Shown here piece by piece: positions 16,187-24,689 of a DNA stretch of 33,747 nt. The first letter of the stretch is position 1, and the number at the start of each line of letters is the position of its first letter. A program made the translations under genes and the position numbers. Source of the DNA: Bacillota bacterium (GTDB taxonomy: Bacteria; Bacillota_A; Clostridia; Lachnospirales; Lachnospiraceae); assembly GCA_023443925.1 (NCBI GenBank), contig JAEZSL010000218.1, positions 1 to 33,747 of the forward strand, written 5' to 3'. The notes below the pieces were generated by a model. The model had not been told where the DNA came from. It did not search any database and saw nothing but the letters and a program-made list of their open reading frames with translations.

Positions 16187-16314
16187 TGCCTTATACAGTA
16201 TATCAAATTGATTTAGCCTTATTACCGGATTTGCCGTATTCTACTTTATTCTAACTTACCGATATAATACCAAGTCTATAATTATATTATGTTAAATAGG
16301 CTATATTATATTCC

Positions 16315-17046
16315 TTAATGAAAAGCAGCAGTAGTATCATATTGATTTAGTTCAACCTGGCGGCATAGATTATAAAGTGCGGAGATACTGTGAATCTGTG
16401 CCCGATTCAGGGCTGCCAAATGATTATCAATGCTGGCGACTATAGCTGATATTTTTTCTATATTATCGAAACTCAAGCTCTGCATTTCTTTACGAATCTG
16501 CTCAACGGCGTATTTCTCTCCCCGTGCCCGCATAGTGAGCTTCAGGGCTTGTATCATCAAGATTTCATCAATATGCACCTGGGTAAAGGTTCTGTAGTTA
16601 TTTGCAGCGCACCTGCTTGCAGAGATAAGTCCAATTTTATCCCAATAGCGTATTGTGGAAGGAATAATACCCGTCGCTTTACTTACTGCATCAATGGATA
16701 ACTCCTTTGATGCAGTTATTTTGTTTTTCTGTAAAAAACGTTGTTTAACTTGATCACAGACATATTTTTCATTTTGAAGTGCTGCCTGTGCCTTATTGGC
16801 CAGCCAAAGCGCTTCGTCGATTTGCTTTTCCATAACAGACTTTAACATTTTTGCTATATCAGTCAGATGAAAACCCTGCATCATCTCTCTGATACAGATA
16901 AAATATGCAATGTGTTCAACAGTATATACTCTATAACCTCTCGGTGATCGCTTAACCTCCGGAACCATACCCGAATCTTCATAATGTCTAAGTGTTGTTG
17001 TACTAACCTTCAATCTTTTTGCTATATCAGCCGGACGTATTGCCAT
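16315..17046 (-). CDS. MerR-family regulator with two MerR DNA-binding domains
   Basis: A 243-residue cytoplasmic regulator containing two complete MerR-type winged HTH units in one chain. The first is IRPADIAKRLKVSTTTLRHY through RGYRVYTVEHI (about residues 3-50). The second is LSIDAVSKATGIIPSTIRYW through YRTFTQVHIDEI (about 117-165). A coiled helix joins them. MerR proteins normally carry one such domain and work as dimers, so one chain could mimic a dimer. The start is placed at 17046 because AAGGAGG lies ten bases before this ATG; an ATG 36 bases upstream lacks a ribosome binding site. The divergent neighbour is an MFS exporter, its probable target. The gap contains a small dyad (CGATTTTATCG, 17122-17132) that could be an operator. 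Confidence 0.87.
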   Translation of the reverse strand: MAIRPADIAKRLKVSTTTLRHYEDSGMVPEVKRSPRGYRVYTVEHIAYFICIREMMQGFHLTDIAKMLKSVMEKQIDEALWLANKAQAALQNEKYVCDQVKQRFLQKNKITASKELSIDAVSKATGIIPSTIRYWDKIGLISASRCAANNYRTFTQVHIDEILMIQALKLTMRARGEKYAVEQIRKEMQSLSFDNIEKISAIVASIDNHLAALNRAQIHSISALYNLCRQVELNQYDTTAAFH

Positions 17047-17188
17047 ATCGCAGATGCCTCCTTTTTTCAAACATTCTAACATAAGTTTAAGGTTTTAGCA
17101 ATAAACAAGCCATTCTTTTAACGATTTTATCGCCTATTGCATTAATGTTATATAATAGAATTAAAACATATCTAAGGAGGTATTCTAC

Positions 17189-18406
17189 ATGGAATATAAG
17201 CTGTTTGAAAAGCAAAAATGGAAAAGGGGTTTTTATACCATCGTTGCCGGGCAGACAATATCCATTATTGGAAGCAGTGCGGTTCAATTTTCACTGATCT
17301 GGTGGCTGGCAAGTGAAACCGCTTCTCCAATTATGATGTCATTGGCAGGGCTTTTGGCCTTTTTGCCTCAACTACTGTTAGGTCCCTTTGCAGGAGTGTG
17401 GATTGACCGGCTGCGGCGAAAAACGGTCATTATTTCTGCAGATCTGTTTATAGGAATTATCGCTGCTTTGTTTGCATTATCCTTCGTTTTATGGACTCCC
17501 CCCTACTGGCTGGTTTGTGTTATTATCGGTGTTCGTGCCGTAGCCAATGTATTTCATACTCCGGCCATCCAGGCAGTAGTACCTATGCTGGTACCTGGTG
17601 AAGATCTGGTAAAAGCGAATGGCTGGAGCCAGTTTTTACAGGCAGGAGCCTACATGCTGGGACCGGTAATCGGAGCGGCTATGTATGCTGCCTTTACAAT
17701 GCCGGTTATTTTACTTAGTGATCTTTTAGGTGCGATTATAGCCTGTGTTACAATTGCTATCGTCCCTATCCCGGAAATTAAAGGCAGACAAGTTTTATCC
17801 TCTCATTTCATTAATGAACTAAAAGAGGGAGTTGTGGTGTATACAAAGGATAAAAAATTAAGTTTCTTTACTTTGATTGTTGCAGCCTGCATGATCTTTT
17901 TCATGCCTTTATCCTCTATGTATCCGTTGATGACAAGCGATTATTTTAAAGGAACCGAGTGGCATGCCAGCATAATACAGGTGACTTATTCGATCGGTAT
18001 GATGGCAGGCGCGGGTATCATCAGTCAATTTAAGATAAAGAACAAATTGTATACTGCCTTTTTTGGTATTATCATATTAGGTGCTGCTACATTTGCATGC
18101 GGTATATTACCGCCCGGCAGTATCGGTTTCTGGAGCTTTGCAGTGGTGTGCCTTGCTATGGGGGCTAGTGTAAATATCTATAATATTCCTTATATGGCTT
18201 ATATTCAGGAAACCATTCCGATGGAAGCACAAGGCAGGGCATTTTCATTAATTGGAAGTTTAATGTCACTAACGATGCCACTGGGGCTGCTCCTGGCCGG
18301 GCCGATTGCCGAATTTCATAGTGTGCCTTTCCTGTTCGTTGTTTCCGGTGTGTTCATATTGGCATTTTCATTGATTGGAATGATCCTATACCGTAGAATA
18401 AATTAA
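17189..18406 (+). CDS. MFS exporter, macrolide-efflux (MefA) type
   Basis: A 12-segment major facilitator of 405 residues in the branch containing MefA and enterobactin/macrolide exporters. It opens with a basic N-terminus, FYTIVAGQTISIIGSSAVQF, then WWLASETASPIMMSL, and the MFS motif A equivalent GPFAGVWIDRLRRKTVI (about residues 65-81). RAVANVFHTPAIQAVVPML and GWSQFLQAGAYMLGPVIGA are typical of this branch. It would extrude a drug or metabolite by proton antiport; the substrate is unknown. AAGGAGG sits just upstream of the ATG, and TATAAT (17151-17156) is a likely -10 box. The divergent tandem-HTH MerR gene is the likely controller. Confidence 0.88.
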   Translation: MEYKLFEKQKWKRGFYTIVAGQTISIIGSSAVQFSLIWWLASETASPIMMSLAGLLAFLPQLLLGPFAGVWIDRLRRKTVIISADLFIGIIAALFALSFVLWTPPYWLVCVIIGVRAVANVFHTPAIQAVVPMLVPGEDLVKANGWSQFLQAGAYMLGPVIGAAMYAAFTMPVILLSDLLGAIIACVTIAIVPIPEIKGRQVLSSHFINELKEGVVVYTKDKKLSFFTLIVAACMIFFMPLSSMYPLMTSDYFKGTEWHASIIQVTYSIGMMAGAGIISQFKIKNKLYTAFFGIIILGAATFACGILPPGSIGFWSFAVVCLAMGASVNIYNIPYMAYIQETIPMEAQGRAFSLIGSLMSLTMPLGLLLAGPIAEFHSVPFLFVVSGVFILAFSLIGMILYRRIN

Positions 18407-18451
18407 TACCTGTTAAGTGATATAGGTGACAAGTGGTTAAGCTGGAAGGGG

Positions 18452-18661
18452 ATGAACCAACTACAGGCCTTCATCTCCCGTAATACCCATAAGTTTAGCT
18501 GGATAATACCGTTATTACGGTTAAACACTATCATGATATTTGTTTGTCTGTTGGGGAATAGACTTTGGACCTCTAAAGGCGGGTATACCGACGGAGAAAT
18601 CGTTACCCAGGAAACTCGCGAAACAGTGGCAAAAATTGCTTCTAAAACCGGATTATACTAA
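18452..18661 (+). CDS. Small ORF of doubtful status, possible gene remnant
   Basis: A 69-codon frame 45 bases after the exporter gene. The second half (RLWTSKGGYTDGEIVTQETR and onward) looks like real protein and recalls the C-terminal ends of some flavodoxin-like reductases, but I cannot confirm this. The first half contains a hydrophobic run. GGAAGGGG directly abuts the ATG, which is poor spacing. It may be a truncated pseudogene. Confidence 0.3.
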   Translation: MNQLQAFISRNTHKFSWIIPLLRLNTIMIFVCLLGNRLWTSKGGYTDGEIVTQETRETVAKIASKTGLY

Positions 18662-18729
18662 AATGCATTATTGACTACCGAACAGCTTTGGTCGGAAAGT
18701 GCATATTGTATAGTGATCATAATAGATAG

Positions 18730-18756
18730 TCTGGGGTACAAACCTCAGATTATTTG
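18730..18756 (+). terminator. Weak hairpin terminator
   Basis: TCTGGGG (18730-18736) pairs with CCTCAGA (18743-18749) with one G-U pair and is followed by TTATTTG. It would end transcription from the exporter gene and the small ORF. Confidence 0.4.
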
Positions 18757-18810
18757 TTAAAAGATATTAATTCTGTTCATGAAAGCAATTCAAAAAATTT
18801 ATTTATATTA

Positions 18811-18839
18811 TTGAAATAGAAACAAATATTTAATATAAT
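18811..18839 (+). promoter_or_regulatory. marR promoter with putative MarR site
   Basis: TTGAAA (18811-18816), 17 bases, TATAAT (18834-18839): a near-consensus sigma-A promoter. The 16 bases from the -35 box, TTGAAATAGAAACAAA, match 13 of 16 positions in the promoter of the following exporter gene, in the same place relative to the -35 box. That suggests one regulator binds both. Confidence 0.7.
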
Positions 18840-18875
18840 ATTGTTAATGCTACCAATGGGTGAGAGGGATAGGCC

Positions 18876-19349
18876 ATGAATAAAGAAGAACAGATAATAA
18901 TAGATCTGAGGGAGTTATTTAATAAGATGGTTTGGCTTAATAAGTTTAAGATGGAAGACAGTCTTAAGGGTTTTAAGTCATCTGAAGTCCATTGCATCGA
19001 ATATATTGGAAGAAATGTGGATTCCAACGTGACAAAGCTCGCGGAAGCCTTTTATATGACCAGAAGTGCTATAAGTAAATTAACAAAAAAGCTTATGATA
19101 AAAGGCATTATTGATAGTTACCAGAAACCGGAGAACAAAAAAGAAATCTATTTTAGGCTTACTGATCAGGGGAACGTAATTTACAAAATCCATGAGGAGC
19201 TGCACAAAGAATTTAGAGAACGGGATAAAACAGTTTTTGAGCAGGTAACCGAGGAACAATTAGACGGCATCCTTAGCTTTATGGAAAAGTATAACAAACA
19301 TTTGGATGAAGAAATAAAGAAGCAAGGTATAGAAATTAAGTCAGAATAA
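18876..19349 (+). CDS. MarR-family transcriptional regulator
   Basis: A 157-residue winged-helix MarR regulator. The recognition region is LKGFKSSEVHCIEYIGRNVD, then VTKLAEAFYMTRSAISKLTK (about residues 52-71), followed by the wing with DSYQKPENKKEIYFRLTDQG, where the usual D-x-R is replaced by Glu-Asn-Lys-Lys. The C-terminal helices are dimerisation elements. No ribosome binding site as strong as its neighbours' is seen (GAGAGGGA lies upstream). The exporter gene follows after a terminator and its own promoter. The shared promoter motif suggests this protein represses both genes until a ligand releases it. Confidence 0.9.
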   Translation: MNKEEQIIIDLRELFNKMVWLNKFKMEDSLKGFKSSEVHCIEYIGRNVDSNVTKLAEAFYMTRSAISKLTKKLMIKGIIDSYQKPENKKEIYFRLTDQGNVIYKIHEELHKEFRERDKTVFEQVTEEQLDGILSFMEKYNKHLDEEIKKQGIEIKSE

Positions 19350-19375
19350 ATTTATATAAATAAAGAAACCATAAG

Positions 19376-19410
19376 CAGCCCATTTCTAATGAAATCGGGC
19401 TGTATTTTTT
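19376..19410 (+). terminator. Rho-independent terminator after marR
   Basis: CAGCCC plus ATTTC (from 19376) pair with GAAAT and GGGCTG (to 19402), with one bulged C, and TATTTTTT follows. It separates marR from the exporter gene, so the two are regulated in parallel rather than as one operon. Confidence 0.8.
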
Positions 19411-19419
19411 AAATTATAA

Positions 19420-19453
19420 TTTTGTTGACAAGGAAACAAAACTATGTTAGGAT
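19420..19453 (+). promoter_or_regulatory. Exporter promoter with dyad over the -35 box
   Basis: TTGACA (19425-19430), 17 bases, TAGGAT (19448-19453). A dyad TTTTGTT (19420-19426) / AACAAAA (19435-19441) covers the -35 box. The stretch TTGACAAGGAAACAAA (19425-19440) is the partner of the similar motif in the marR promoter. Confidence 0.7.
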
Positions 19454-19500
19454 GTTTTTGGTTCCACGGACACAATATACAATTTAAAGGAGGAATTTAA

Positions 19501-20736
19501 ATGTTTAAATTTCAATCACAAAATAAGCAGAACACAGAACAAACTGTAGATAAAAAGGCTTTAATATTCGGTCTTATGTCTGTGTTTCTTTGCGGAATAG
19601 GCTTTAGTATAATAACACCTGTTGTCCCTTTCTTAGTGCAGCCTTATATAAGTAATCCGGAAGATCAAGCTATATTTGTTACGCTGCTGACTGCGATGTA
19701 TGCAGTCTGCGTATTTTTTGCGGCTCCCGGACTTGGTGCTTTGAGCGACAGATATGGCCGTCGACCATTACTGTTAATATGCCTTTTGGGTTCCGCAACC
19801 GGATACCTGGTTTTTGGTATAGGAGGAGCACTTTGGGTACTATTTGCCGGACGCATCATAGAGGGAATAACAGGAGGGAGTATTAGTACGATCTTCGCAT
19901 ATTTTGCAGATATTACCCCCAGAAAACAACGAACCAAATACTTTGGGTGGGTGAGTGCGGTTGCAGGCGTAGGTGCCGCTATTGGACCTGCTCTGGGCGG
20001 CTTACTTGCCAAGTTTGGCTACCCGGTTCCAATGTATTTCGGAGCTATAATAACTGTATTGAATTTAATTTTTGGATTCTTTTTTATGCCTGAGAGCCTT
20101 GATATTAGCAATAGACTGAAGAAGATCACTTTTGTCAGGCTGAATCCATTCACTCAGCTTGTAAATGTTCTATCTGTAAAAAACTTAAAAAGGCTGCTTA
20201 TCTCAGCGTTTTTAATTTGGCTGCCTAACGGTTCTTTACAAGCAGTTTTTTCACAATTTACAATCGATACTTTCAATTGGGCACCAGCAATAATCGGACT
20301 TATGTTTTCAATTATGGGCATCCAGGACATCATTTCACAAGGCTTTATCATGCCGAAGCTATTGAAAAGACTTAGTGATGCACAGATCGCAATTCTTGGA
20401 ATGGCATCGGAGGTTATAGGCTACAGCCTGATTGCAGCATCGTCTTTGTTCTCATTTTATCCATTCATTATCGTTGGAATGTTTATTTTTGGTTTTGGAG
20501 ATTCGATCTTTGGGCCTTCCTTCAACGGAATGCTGTCGAAGTCTGTCGATACCAGCGAACAAGGAAGGATTCAGGGAGGCAGCCAATCGATTCAAGCTTT
20601 AGCCAGAATAATTGGCCCAATCGTAGGAGGTCAGATCTATGTATCACTTGGCCATTCCGCACCCGCTTTTATGGGGATGATCCTTATAGCGGCGGCAATA
20701 CCGGTTTTGTATAAGAGTAGTTATATAAATATGTAA
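19501..20736 (+). CDS. MFS exporter, TetA-like drug:H+ antiporter (DHA1)
   Basis: A 12-segment major facilitator of 411 residues. The signature motif A, GALSDRYGRRPLLLI (about residues 80-94), and motif C-like GVGAAIGPALGGLLAKFG (about 157-174) place it with TetA/DHA1 drug antiporters. GRIIEGITGGSISTIFAYFA matches the TetA-type fourth segment. The N-terminal 20 residues are hydrophilic. Length and motifs are like tetracycline exporters, but specificity cannot be read from sequence. AAGGAGG is upstream of the ATG. It has its own promoter, with a probable MarR site shared with the regulator gene just before it. Confidence 0.88.
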   Translation: MFKFQSQNKQNTEQTVDKKALIFGLMSVFLCGIGFSIITPVVPFLVQPYISNPEDQAIFVTLLTAMYAVCVFFAAPGLGALSDRYGRRPLLLICLLGSATGYLVFGIGGALWVLFAGRIIEGITGGSISTIFAYFADITPRKQRTKYFGWVSAVAGVGAAIGPALGGLLAKFGYPVPMYFGAIITVLNLIFGFFFMPESLDISNRLKKITFVRLNPFTQLVNVLSVKNLKRLLISAFLIWLPNGSLQAVFSQFTIDTFNWAPAIIGLMFSIMGIQDIISQGFIMPKLLKRLSDAQIAILGMASEVIGYSLIAASSLFSFYPFIIVGMFIFGFGDSIFGPSFNGMLSKSVDTSEQGRIQGGSQSIQALARIIGPIVGGQIYVSLGHSAPAFMGMILIAAAIPVLYKSSYINM

Positions 20737-21171
20737 AATATGGCTGATTGGAAATAGGGGATTAGCAAGGGATTTTATATTAGCAGAATAACGTGTATTC
20801 GGATTTGATAATAAAATGGTTAAATACTAATATTTGTTGTGAAAGTTAAAGATTATATAGGCAAATTATTCTAGTTATTTTATTAAAATTGGAATATATA
20901 CCATCACAGATTTGGAATAAATGCCATAATTCATATGAGATAAATTAATGATATAATTTAGTGAAGTAAAATATAATTATGATACTTGGGGTTTTAATTA
21001 CTTTACAGAAGTTAATTGAGATGATAACATGAATGAAAAAACTAAATAATAAAATAGGGTATATCTATTGCTGAGGACTATTTACATCGTTGAATAAAGG
21101 GTGGGCGAATTAAAAGACTTAGTACTCATAGAAGAATTTATATGAAATGATTAAAATAGGAGGAAATGTTA
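20737..21171. other. AT-rich intergenic region before the radical SAM gene
   Basis: No gene is supported here. A TATAAT (20952-20957) lacks a convincing -35 box. Two very short frames occur (17 codons from an ATG near 20980, six codons shortly after) without ribosome binding sites. I see no riboswitch-like or terminator-like structure. Confidence 0.5.
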
Positions 21172-22266
21172 ATGTCTCAAGAGTTCAATCTGGAGAAGTA
21201 TTTAACTGCCGGTGTTGAAAATATTGTTAAAAGTGCGTTAAAAGCAACTTTATCCAATCCGAAAGAAAGTATATTTATGACAAAATTCGCGTTAGCAAGC
21301 AAAGAGGCTTCAAAGAAAAGAAGATTAGCAGAAAAAAATGGAGAACATGTACCATCATTTTTGATTGCAAGTATTACAAGTAAATGTAATCTCCATTGTG
21401 CAGGCTGTTATTCAAGATCAAACCATGCCTGCGAGGATACCTCGCCAGTCAATCAGCTTTCTGATGAGGAGTGGTTACATATATTTGAAGAGGCATATCA
21501 GATAGGAATTGGATTTATTCTATTAGCCGGCGGAGAACCGTTGATCCGAAAAGATATTATAAAAGCTGCCGGGAAAATACAAAACATTTTATTTCCAATA
21601 TTTACGAATGGAATTATGATAAATGAAGATTATATTTCTATCTTCGAAAAAAACCGTAATCTGATTCCAATCTTAAGTATCGAAGGTAGGAAGGAAAAGA
21701 CAGATGAAAGGCGTGGTATGGGTGTCTATCAGAAATTAATAACCGTAATGGAATATATGCAGAAAAACCAAATAATCTTTGGGGCTTCAATTACGGTTAC
21801 CACATCAAATCTGGAAGAAGTAACTTCCGAAGCATTCCTTGAGAAGCTTTCAGAAAGAGGCTGTAAAGCAATATTCTATATTGAATTTGTTCCGGTTACC
21901 AAAGAGTGTGAAGAATTGGCTCCCGGAGATTTAGAAAGAGAATATATGAAAAACAGACTAGCCGGTATTAGAGAAATGTATCAAAATATACTTTTTATTT
22001 CTTTTCCCGGTGACGAGAAAAGTTCAGGTGGATGTCTTGCTGCAGGAAGAGGATTTTTCCATATTAATTCTCACGGTGGAGCGGAACCCTGTCCTTTTTC
22101 ACCATACTCCGATATTAATGTCAGAGATACTTCATTAAAGGAGGCTATGCATTCAAAACTATTTCAGGGCCTTAGTGAAAATAGTTTACTTATGGAAGAA
22201 CATTCCGGTGGTTGTGTCTTGTTTGAGCGAAAAGACGAAGTTGAAAAACTTATGAAAACCATCTAG
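21172..22266 (+). CDS. Radical SAM protein with C-terminal auxiliary Cys region
   Basis: A 364-residue radical S-adenosylmethionine enzyme. The cluster motif is CNLHCAGC (C72, C76, C79 from the chosen start). GGEPLIRKDI (the GGE motif that contacts SAM) and SIEGRKEKTDERRG follow in order. The C-terminal part has further Cys in SGGCLAAGRG, AEPCPFSPYSD and SGGCVLF, which resembles a reduced SPASM/twitch auxiliary-cluster region as in peptide-modifying or heme-type enzymes. No substrate peptide gene is evident next to it. The start is at 21172, because AGGAGG (21158-21163) is 8 bases away; an in-frame ATG at 21166 would be only 2 bases from it. The next genes are spore-coat genes, so a sporulation role is possible but unproven. 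Confidence 0.85.
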   Translation: MSQEFNLEKYLTAGVENIVKSALKATLSNPKESIFMTKFALASKEASKKRRLAEKNGEHVPSFLIASITSKCNLHCAGCYSRSNHACEDTSPVNQLSDEEWLHIFEEAYQIGIGFILLAGGEPLIRKDIIKAAGKIQNILFPIFTNGIMINEDYISIFEKNRNLIPILSIEGRKEKTDERRGMGVYQKLITVMEYMQKNQIIFGASITVTTSNLEEVTSEAFLEKLSERGCKAIFYIEFVPVTKECEELAPGDLEREYMKNRLAGIREMYQNILFISFPGDEKSSGGCLAAGRGFFHINSHGGAEPCPFSPYSDINVRDTSLKEAMHSKLFQGLSENSLLMEEHSGGCVLFERKDEVEKLMKTI

Positions 22267-22840
22267 ACAGTGCAGTTCCCCCTACATCGATATCTTGGAT
22301 GTTATGTCAAAATATTGCAAGGCAAAAGTCTTAAAATTTTGTGATATAATTATTGGAACTGGGATTAGGGCTTGTGAAAATGAGATTTTGTAATATTAAT
22401 GAAAAATCATTGATTGGGATAATACTACATTTAAATACACGATATACAAAGAAAAAAACTTGAAAATTTTATTTTGACTGTAACTCAAGTATATTTTTTG
22501 TTTATGAGTAAATATATCTAAAAAAGCTGAAAAACTACTTATGAAGATAACCTTAATGAAAATTAAAAGACTTGTTCATTTATATATACAAATACAATTT
22601 CAATTATCTGATCGTTACTACCTAAACCAGTTGTTTCGGTACCTAAAATTATATATTACTCTTTATATTCTAGCCAGTGCAAACGCTGATAAAAGCTTCG
22701 TTACAGAAATTTGTAACGGAGCTTTTATCAGTATCAAGATATAATATTATTTTTGTGTTATAGCTTGATATGTATATTAATAATATTTGAAGAAATAATA
22801 ATACATATATTTTCAATTATTAACCTAGCGAGGTAAAAGA
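22267..22840. other. Long AT-rich gap with a hairpin
   Basis: No credible gene. A 67-codon frame here has no ribosome binding site and runs through the large hairpin at 22686-22731, so it is discounted. The last 90 bases should hold the promoter of the spore-coat cluster. The sequence near ACATATATTTT (about 22802-22812) is only loosely like sporulation sigma -10 boxes. Confidence 0.5.
22686..22731. repeat. 20-bp inverted repeat (stable hairpin without U tail)
   Basis: The 20 bases at 22686-22705 (from CTGATAAAAGC to GTTACA) pair with 22712-22731 (TGTAACGG to TTATCAG) with one G-U pair and a six-base loop. No T run follows on either strand, so this is not a standard terminator. Confidence 0.8.
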
Positions 22841-23050
22841 ATGGTAAATGATTACTTGGCACCAAATGAAATGATGCAGTTACATGAAATGCTTAATTTA
22901 AAAACGATTAATATGACTTCTTCAAAAATGATGGAGGGTGTTGTCTTTGATCAGGATTTGAAAGCACTGTTGGAGAAGGATGTTCAGCAAGATATACAAT
23001 CTATTGGAGAACTTCAAAAATTGTATTCAAAAGCACCTAAAATAAGATAG
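22841..23050 (+). CDS. yraG: Short spore-coat-associated protein (YraG-like)
   Basis: A 69-residue soluble helical protein. Its pattern, DYLAPNEMMQLHEMLNLKTI then SKMMEGVVFDQDLKALLEKD, matches the short proteins found beside CotF-type coat proteins in spore-formers. The block LAPNE-x2-QLHE-x-M recurs in the other short protein of this cluster (24690-24914), so the two are paralogues. It is the first gene of a cluster whose order and sizes resemble B. subtilis yraG-yraF-adhB-yraE-yraD. GAGGT lies upstream of the ATG. The symbol is given by position and may be swapped with yraE. Confidence 0.75.
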   Translation: MVNDYLAPNEMMQLHEMLNLKTINMTSSKMMEGVVFDQDLKALLEKDVQQDIQSIGELQKLYSKAPKIR

Positions 23051-23141
23051 TAGCTTGTACAATGTTAAGCTCTACTAATATTAATCATGATTCATGCCGT
23101 TCGTTGCAACTGACAACATTTACTAATAAGGAGGTGAGAAC

Positions 23142-23504
23142 TTGATAAAGGATTATTTGGAGGTCAGAAATTCTGAAGGTATGCCAAAATTAGTTGATAC
23201 TACAATATCTATGGCTCTTTTATTAAATACCAAAAATAGTGTAAGAAATTGTGCAATCGCATTAACAGAAGCTGCTTCAACTGAAGTGAGAACGGTATTC
23301 AGGAATGAATTAAATAAGGCTATCAACATGCATGAAGCTGTTTCGACGCTTATGATTGAAAAGGGTTGGTTTCACCCGGTCAATCTGGAAAAGCAATTTC
23401 AGATGGATTTAGAATCCTCACAGACTGCCACTGAGATTGCAAACATGAACTTATTCCCTGGAGATACAAGCAGATCCGGTTTGTTTGCTACTCTGGATAA
23501 ATAA
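23142..23504 (+). CDS. yraF: CotF-domain spore coat protein (YraF-like)
   Basis: A 120-residue protein with the Coat F domain (about residues 15-95): LVDTTISMALLLNTKNSVRN, then ALTEAASTEVRTVFRNELNK, MHEAVSTLMIEKGWFHPVNL. This helical, ferritin-like fold is found in spore-coat and forespore proteins. It starts with TTG at 23142, supported by AAGGAGGTG seven bases upstream; no in-frame ATG fits. The C-terminal 25 residues (NMNLFPGDTSRSGLFATLDK) extend beyond the domain, as in YraF. The dehydrogenase gene follows after 17 bases, so they are cotranscribed. Confidence 0.85.
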   Translation: MIKDYLEVRNSEGMPKLVDTTISMALLLNTKNSVRNCAIALTEAASTEVRTVFRNELNKAINMHEAVSTLMIEKGWFHPVNLEKQFQMDLESSQTATEIANMNLFPGDTSRSGLFATLDK

Positions 23505-23521
23505 TTAGGGAGGTCATTTAT

Positions 23522-24658
23522 ATGAAGGCAGTAACATTTCAAGGAATAAAAAGAGTTGAGGTTAAGGAGGTGCCTGCACCGACAATCCAAAAACCCGATG
23601 ATATCATCGTTAAAATAACAAATTCAGCAATCTGTGGTTCGGACCTGCATCTGATTCACGATATGATACCTAACCTACCACAGGGTTATATTATTGGCCA
23701 TGAACCGATGGGTATTGTAGAGGAGATTGGCCCTGAGGTTACTAAGTTAAAAAAAGGTGACAGAGTTATTGTTCCATTTAACGTTAGCTGTGGAGAATGC
23801 TTTTTTTGTAAGCATGATCTTACCTGTATGTGTGATAATTCGAATCCAAATGGAGAAGGCGGAGGGTTCTTTGGCTATAGTGAAACCTTCGGCGGATACC
23901 CTGGAGGTCAGGCCGAATATTTAAGGGTACCATACGGTAATTTCACTCCTTTTCGGATTCCGGATGATTGTGAAGTAGAAGATGAAAAACTTATTCTCAT
24001 AGCAGATGCAGCATCAACTGCTTATTGGAGTGTAGTAAATGCAGGCGTGAAAGAAGGTAATACTGTAATCGTCCTTGGATGTGGACCCGTTGGGCTCTTA
24101 GCGCAAAAATTTGCATGGCTTTGTGGTGCAAAAAGGGTAATAGCGGTTGATTATATCGATTACCGTTTACAGCATGCCAGGAAATATAATAATGTCGAGG
24201 CAATAAACTTCGAACAACATGACAATACCGGTGAATATTTGAAGGAGATTACACATGGTGGATCCGATATTGTCATTGATTGTGTCGGCATGGATGGCAA
24301 GATGACGCCGATGGAGTTTGTTGGTTCGGGGTTAAAGCTACAGAGTGGATCCTTAGGTGCATTTGTAATGGCAACCCAGGCAGTCCGAAAGGGCGGACTA
24401 ATTCAGGTAACAGGAGTATACGGAGGAAGATATAATGCATTTCCTTTCGGCGATATCATGAATCGCAATATTAATATCAGAACAGGACAAGCTCCTGTAA
24501 TCCCGATTATGCAGACACTTTATGATCTGATTTCAGAAGGTAAAGTAGATCCCAGCGATATCATTACACATAAGCTTCCGATTGACAAAGCTTCATATGG
24601 ATATGAAGTATTTGATACAAAGACGGATAATTGCATAAAGGTTATCTTAAAACCTTAA
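23522..24658 (+). CDS. adhB: Zinc-dependent alcohol dehydrogenase of the spore-coat cluster (AdhB-like)
   Basis: A 378-residue medium-chain zinc alcohol dehydrogenase. Catalytic zinc ligands are C38 (AICGSDLH), H60 and E61 (GHEPMGI). Structural zinc Cys residues are in [16 protein letters not shown] (C90, C93, C96 and C102 or C104). The NAD(P)-binding motif [10 protein letters not shown] (about 187-196) and the acidic strand end [10 protein letters not shown] suggest NAD rather than NADP. The [20 protein letters not shown] loop is typical of the formaldehyde-dehydrogenase-like branch. The substrate is unknown. It sits between two coat-protein pairs, as adhB does in B. subtilis, and has the length I recall for that protein. 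AGGGAGG precedes the ATG. Confidence 0.88.
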   Translation: MKAVTFQGIKRVEVKEVPAPTIQKPDDIIVKITNSAICGSDLHLIHDMIPNLPQGYIIGHEPMGIVEEIGPEVTKLKKGDRVIVPFNVSCGECFFCKHDLTCMCDNSNPNGEGGGFFGYSETFGGYPGGQAEYLRVPYGNFTPFRIPDDCEVEDEKLILIADAASTAYWSVVNAGVKEGNTVIVLGCGPVGLLAQKFAWLCGAKRVIAVDYIDYRLQHARKYNNVEAINFEQHDNTGEYLKEITHGGSDIVIDCVGMDGKMTPMEFVGSGLKLQSGSLGAFVMATQAVRKGGLIQVTGVYGGRYNAFPFGDIMNRNINIRTGQAPVIPIMQTLYDLISEGKVDPSDIITHKLPIDKASYGYEVFDTKTDNCIKVILKP

Positions 24659-24689
24659 AGCTTATTAATGATTGGAAGGAGAGAGAAAG

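Noticed and set aside
20978..21050. Tiny frames before the radical SAM gene as precursor peptides
   Set aside because: 17 and 6 codons without ribosome binding sites and with no recognition or core features.
22541..22744. 67-codon plus-strand frame
   Set aside because: No ribosome binding site, AT-biased composition, and its 3' third is the arm-loop-arm of a 20-bp hairpin.
22745..22840. Sporulation sigma-factor promoter before the coat cluster
   Set aside because: ACATATATTTT is only loosely like a sigma-E/sigma-K -10 box and no matching -35 box stands out in this AT-rich stretch.
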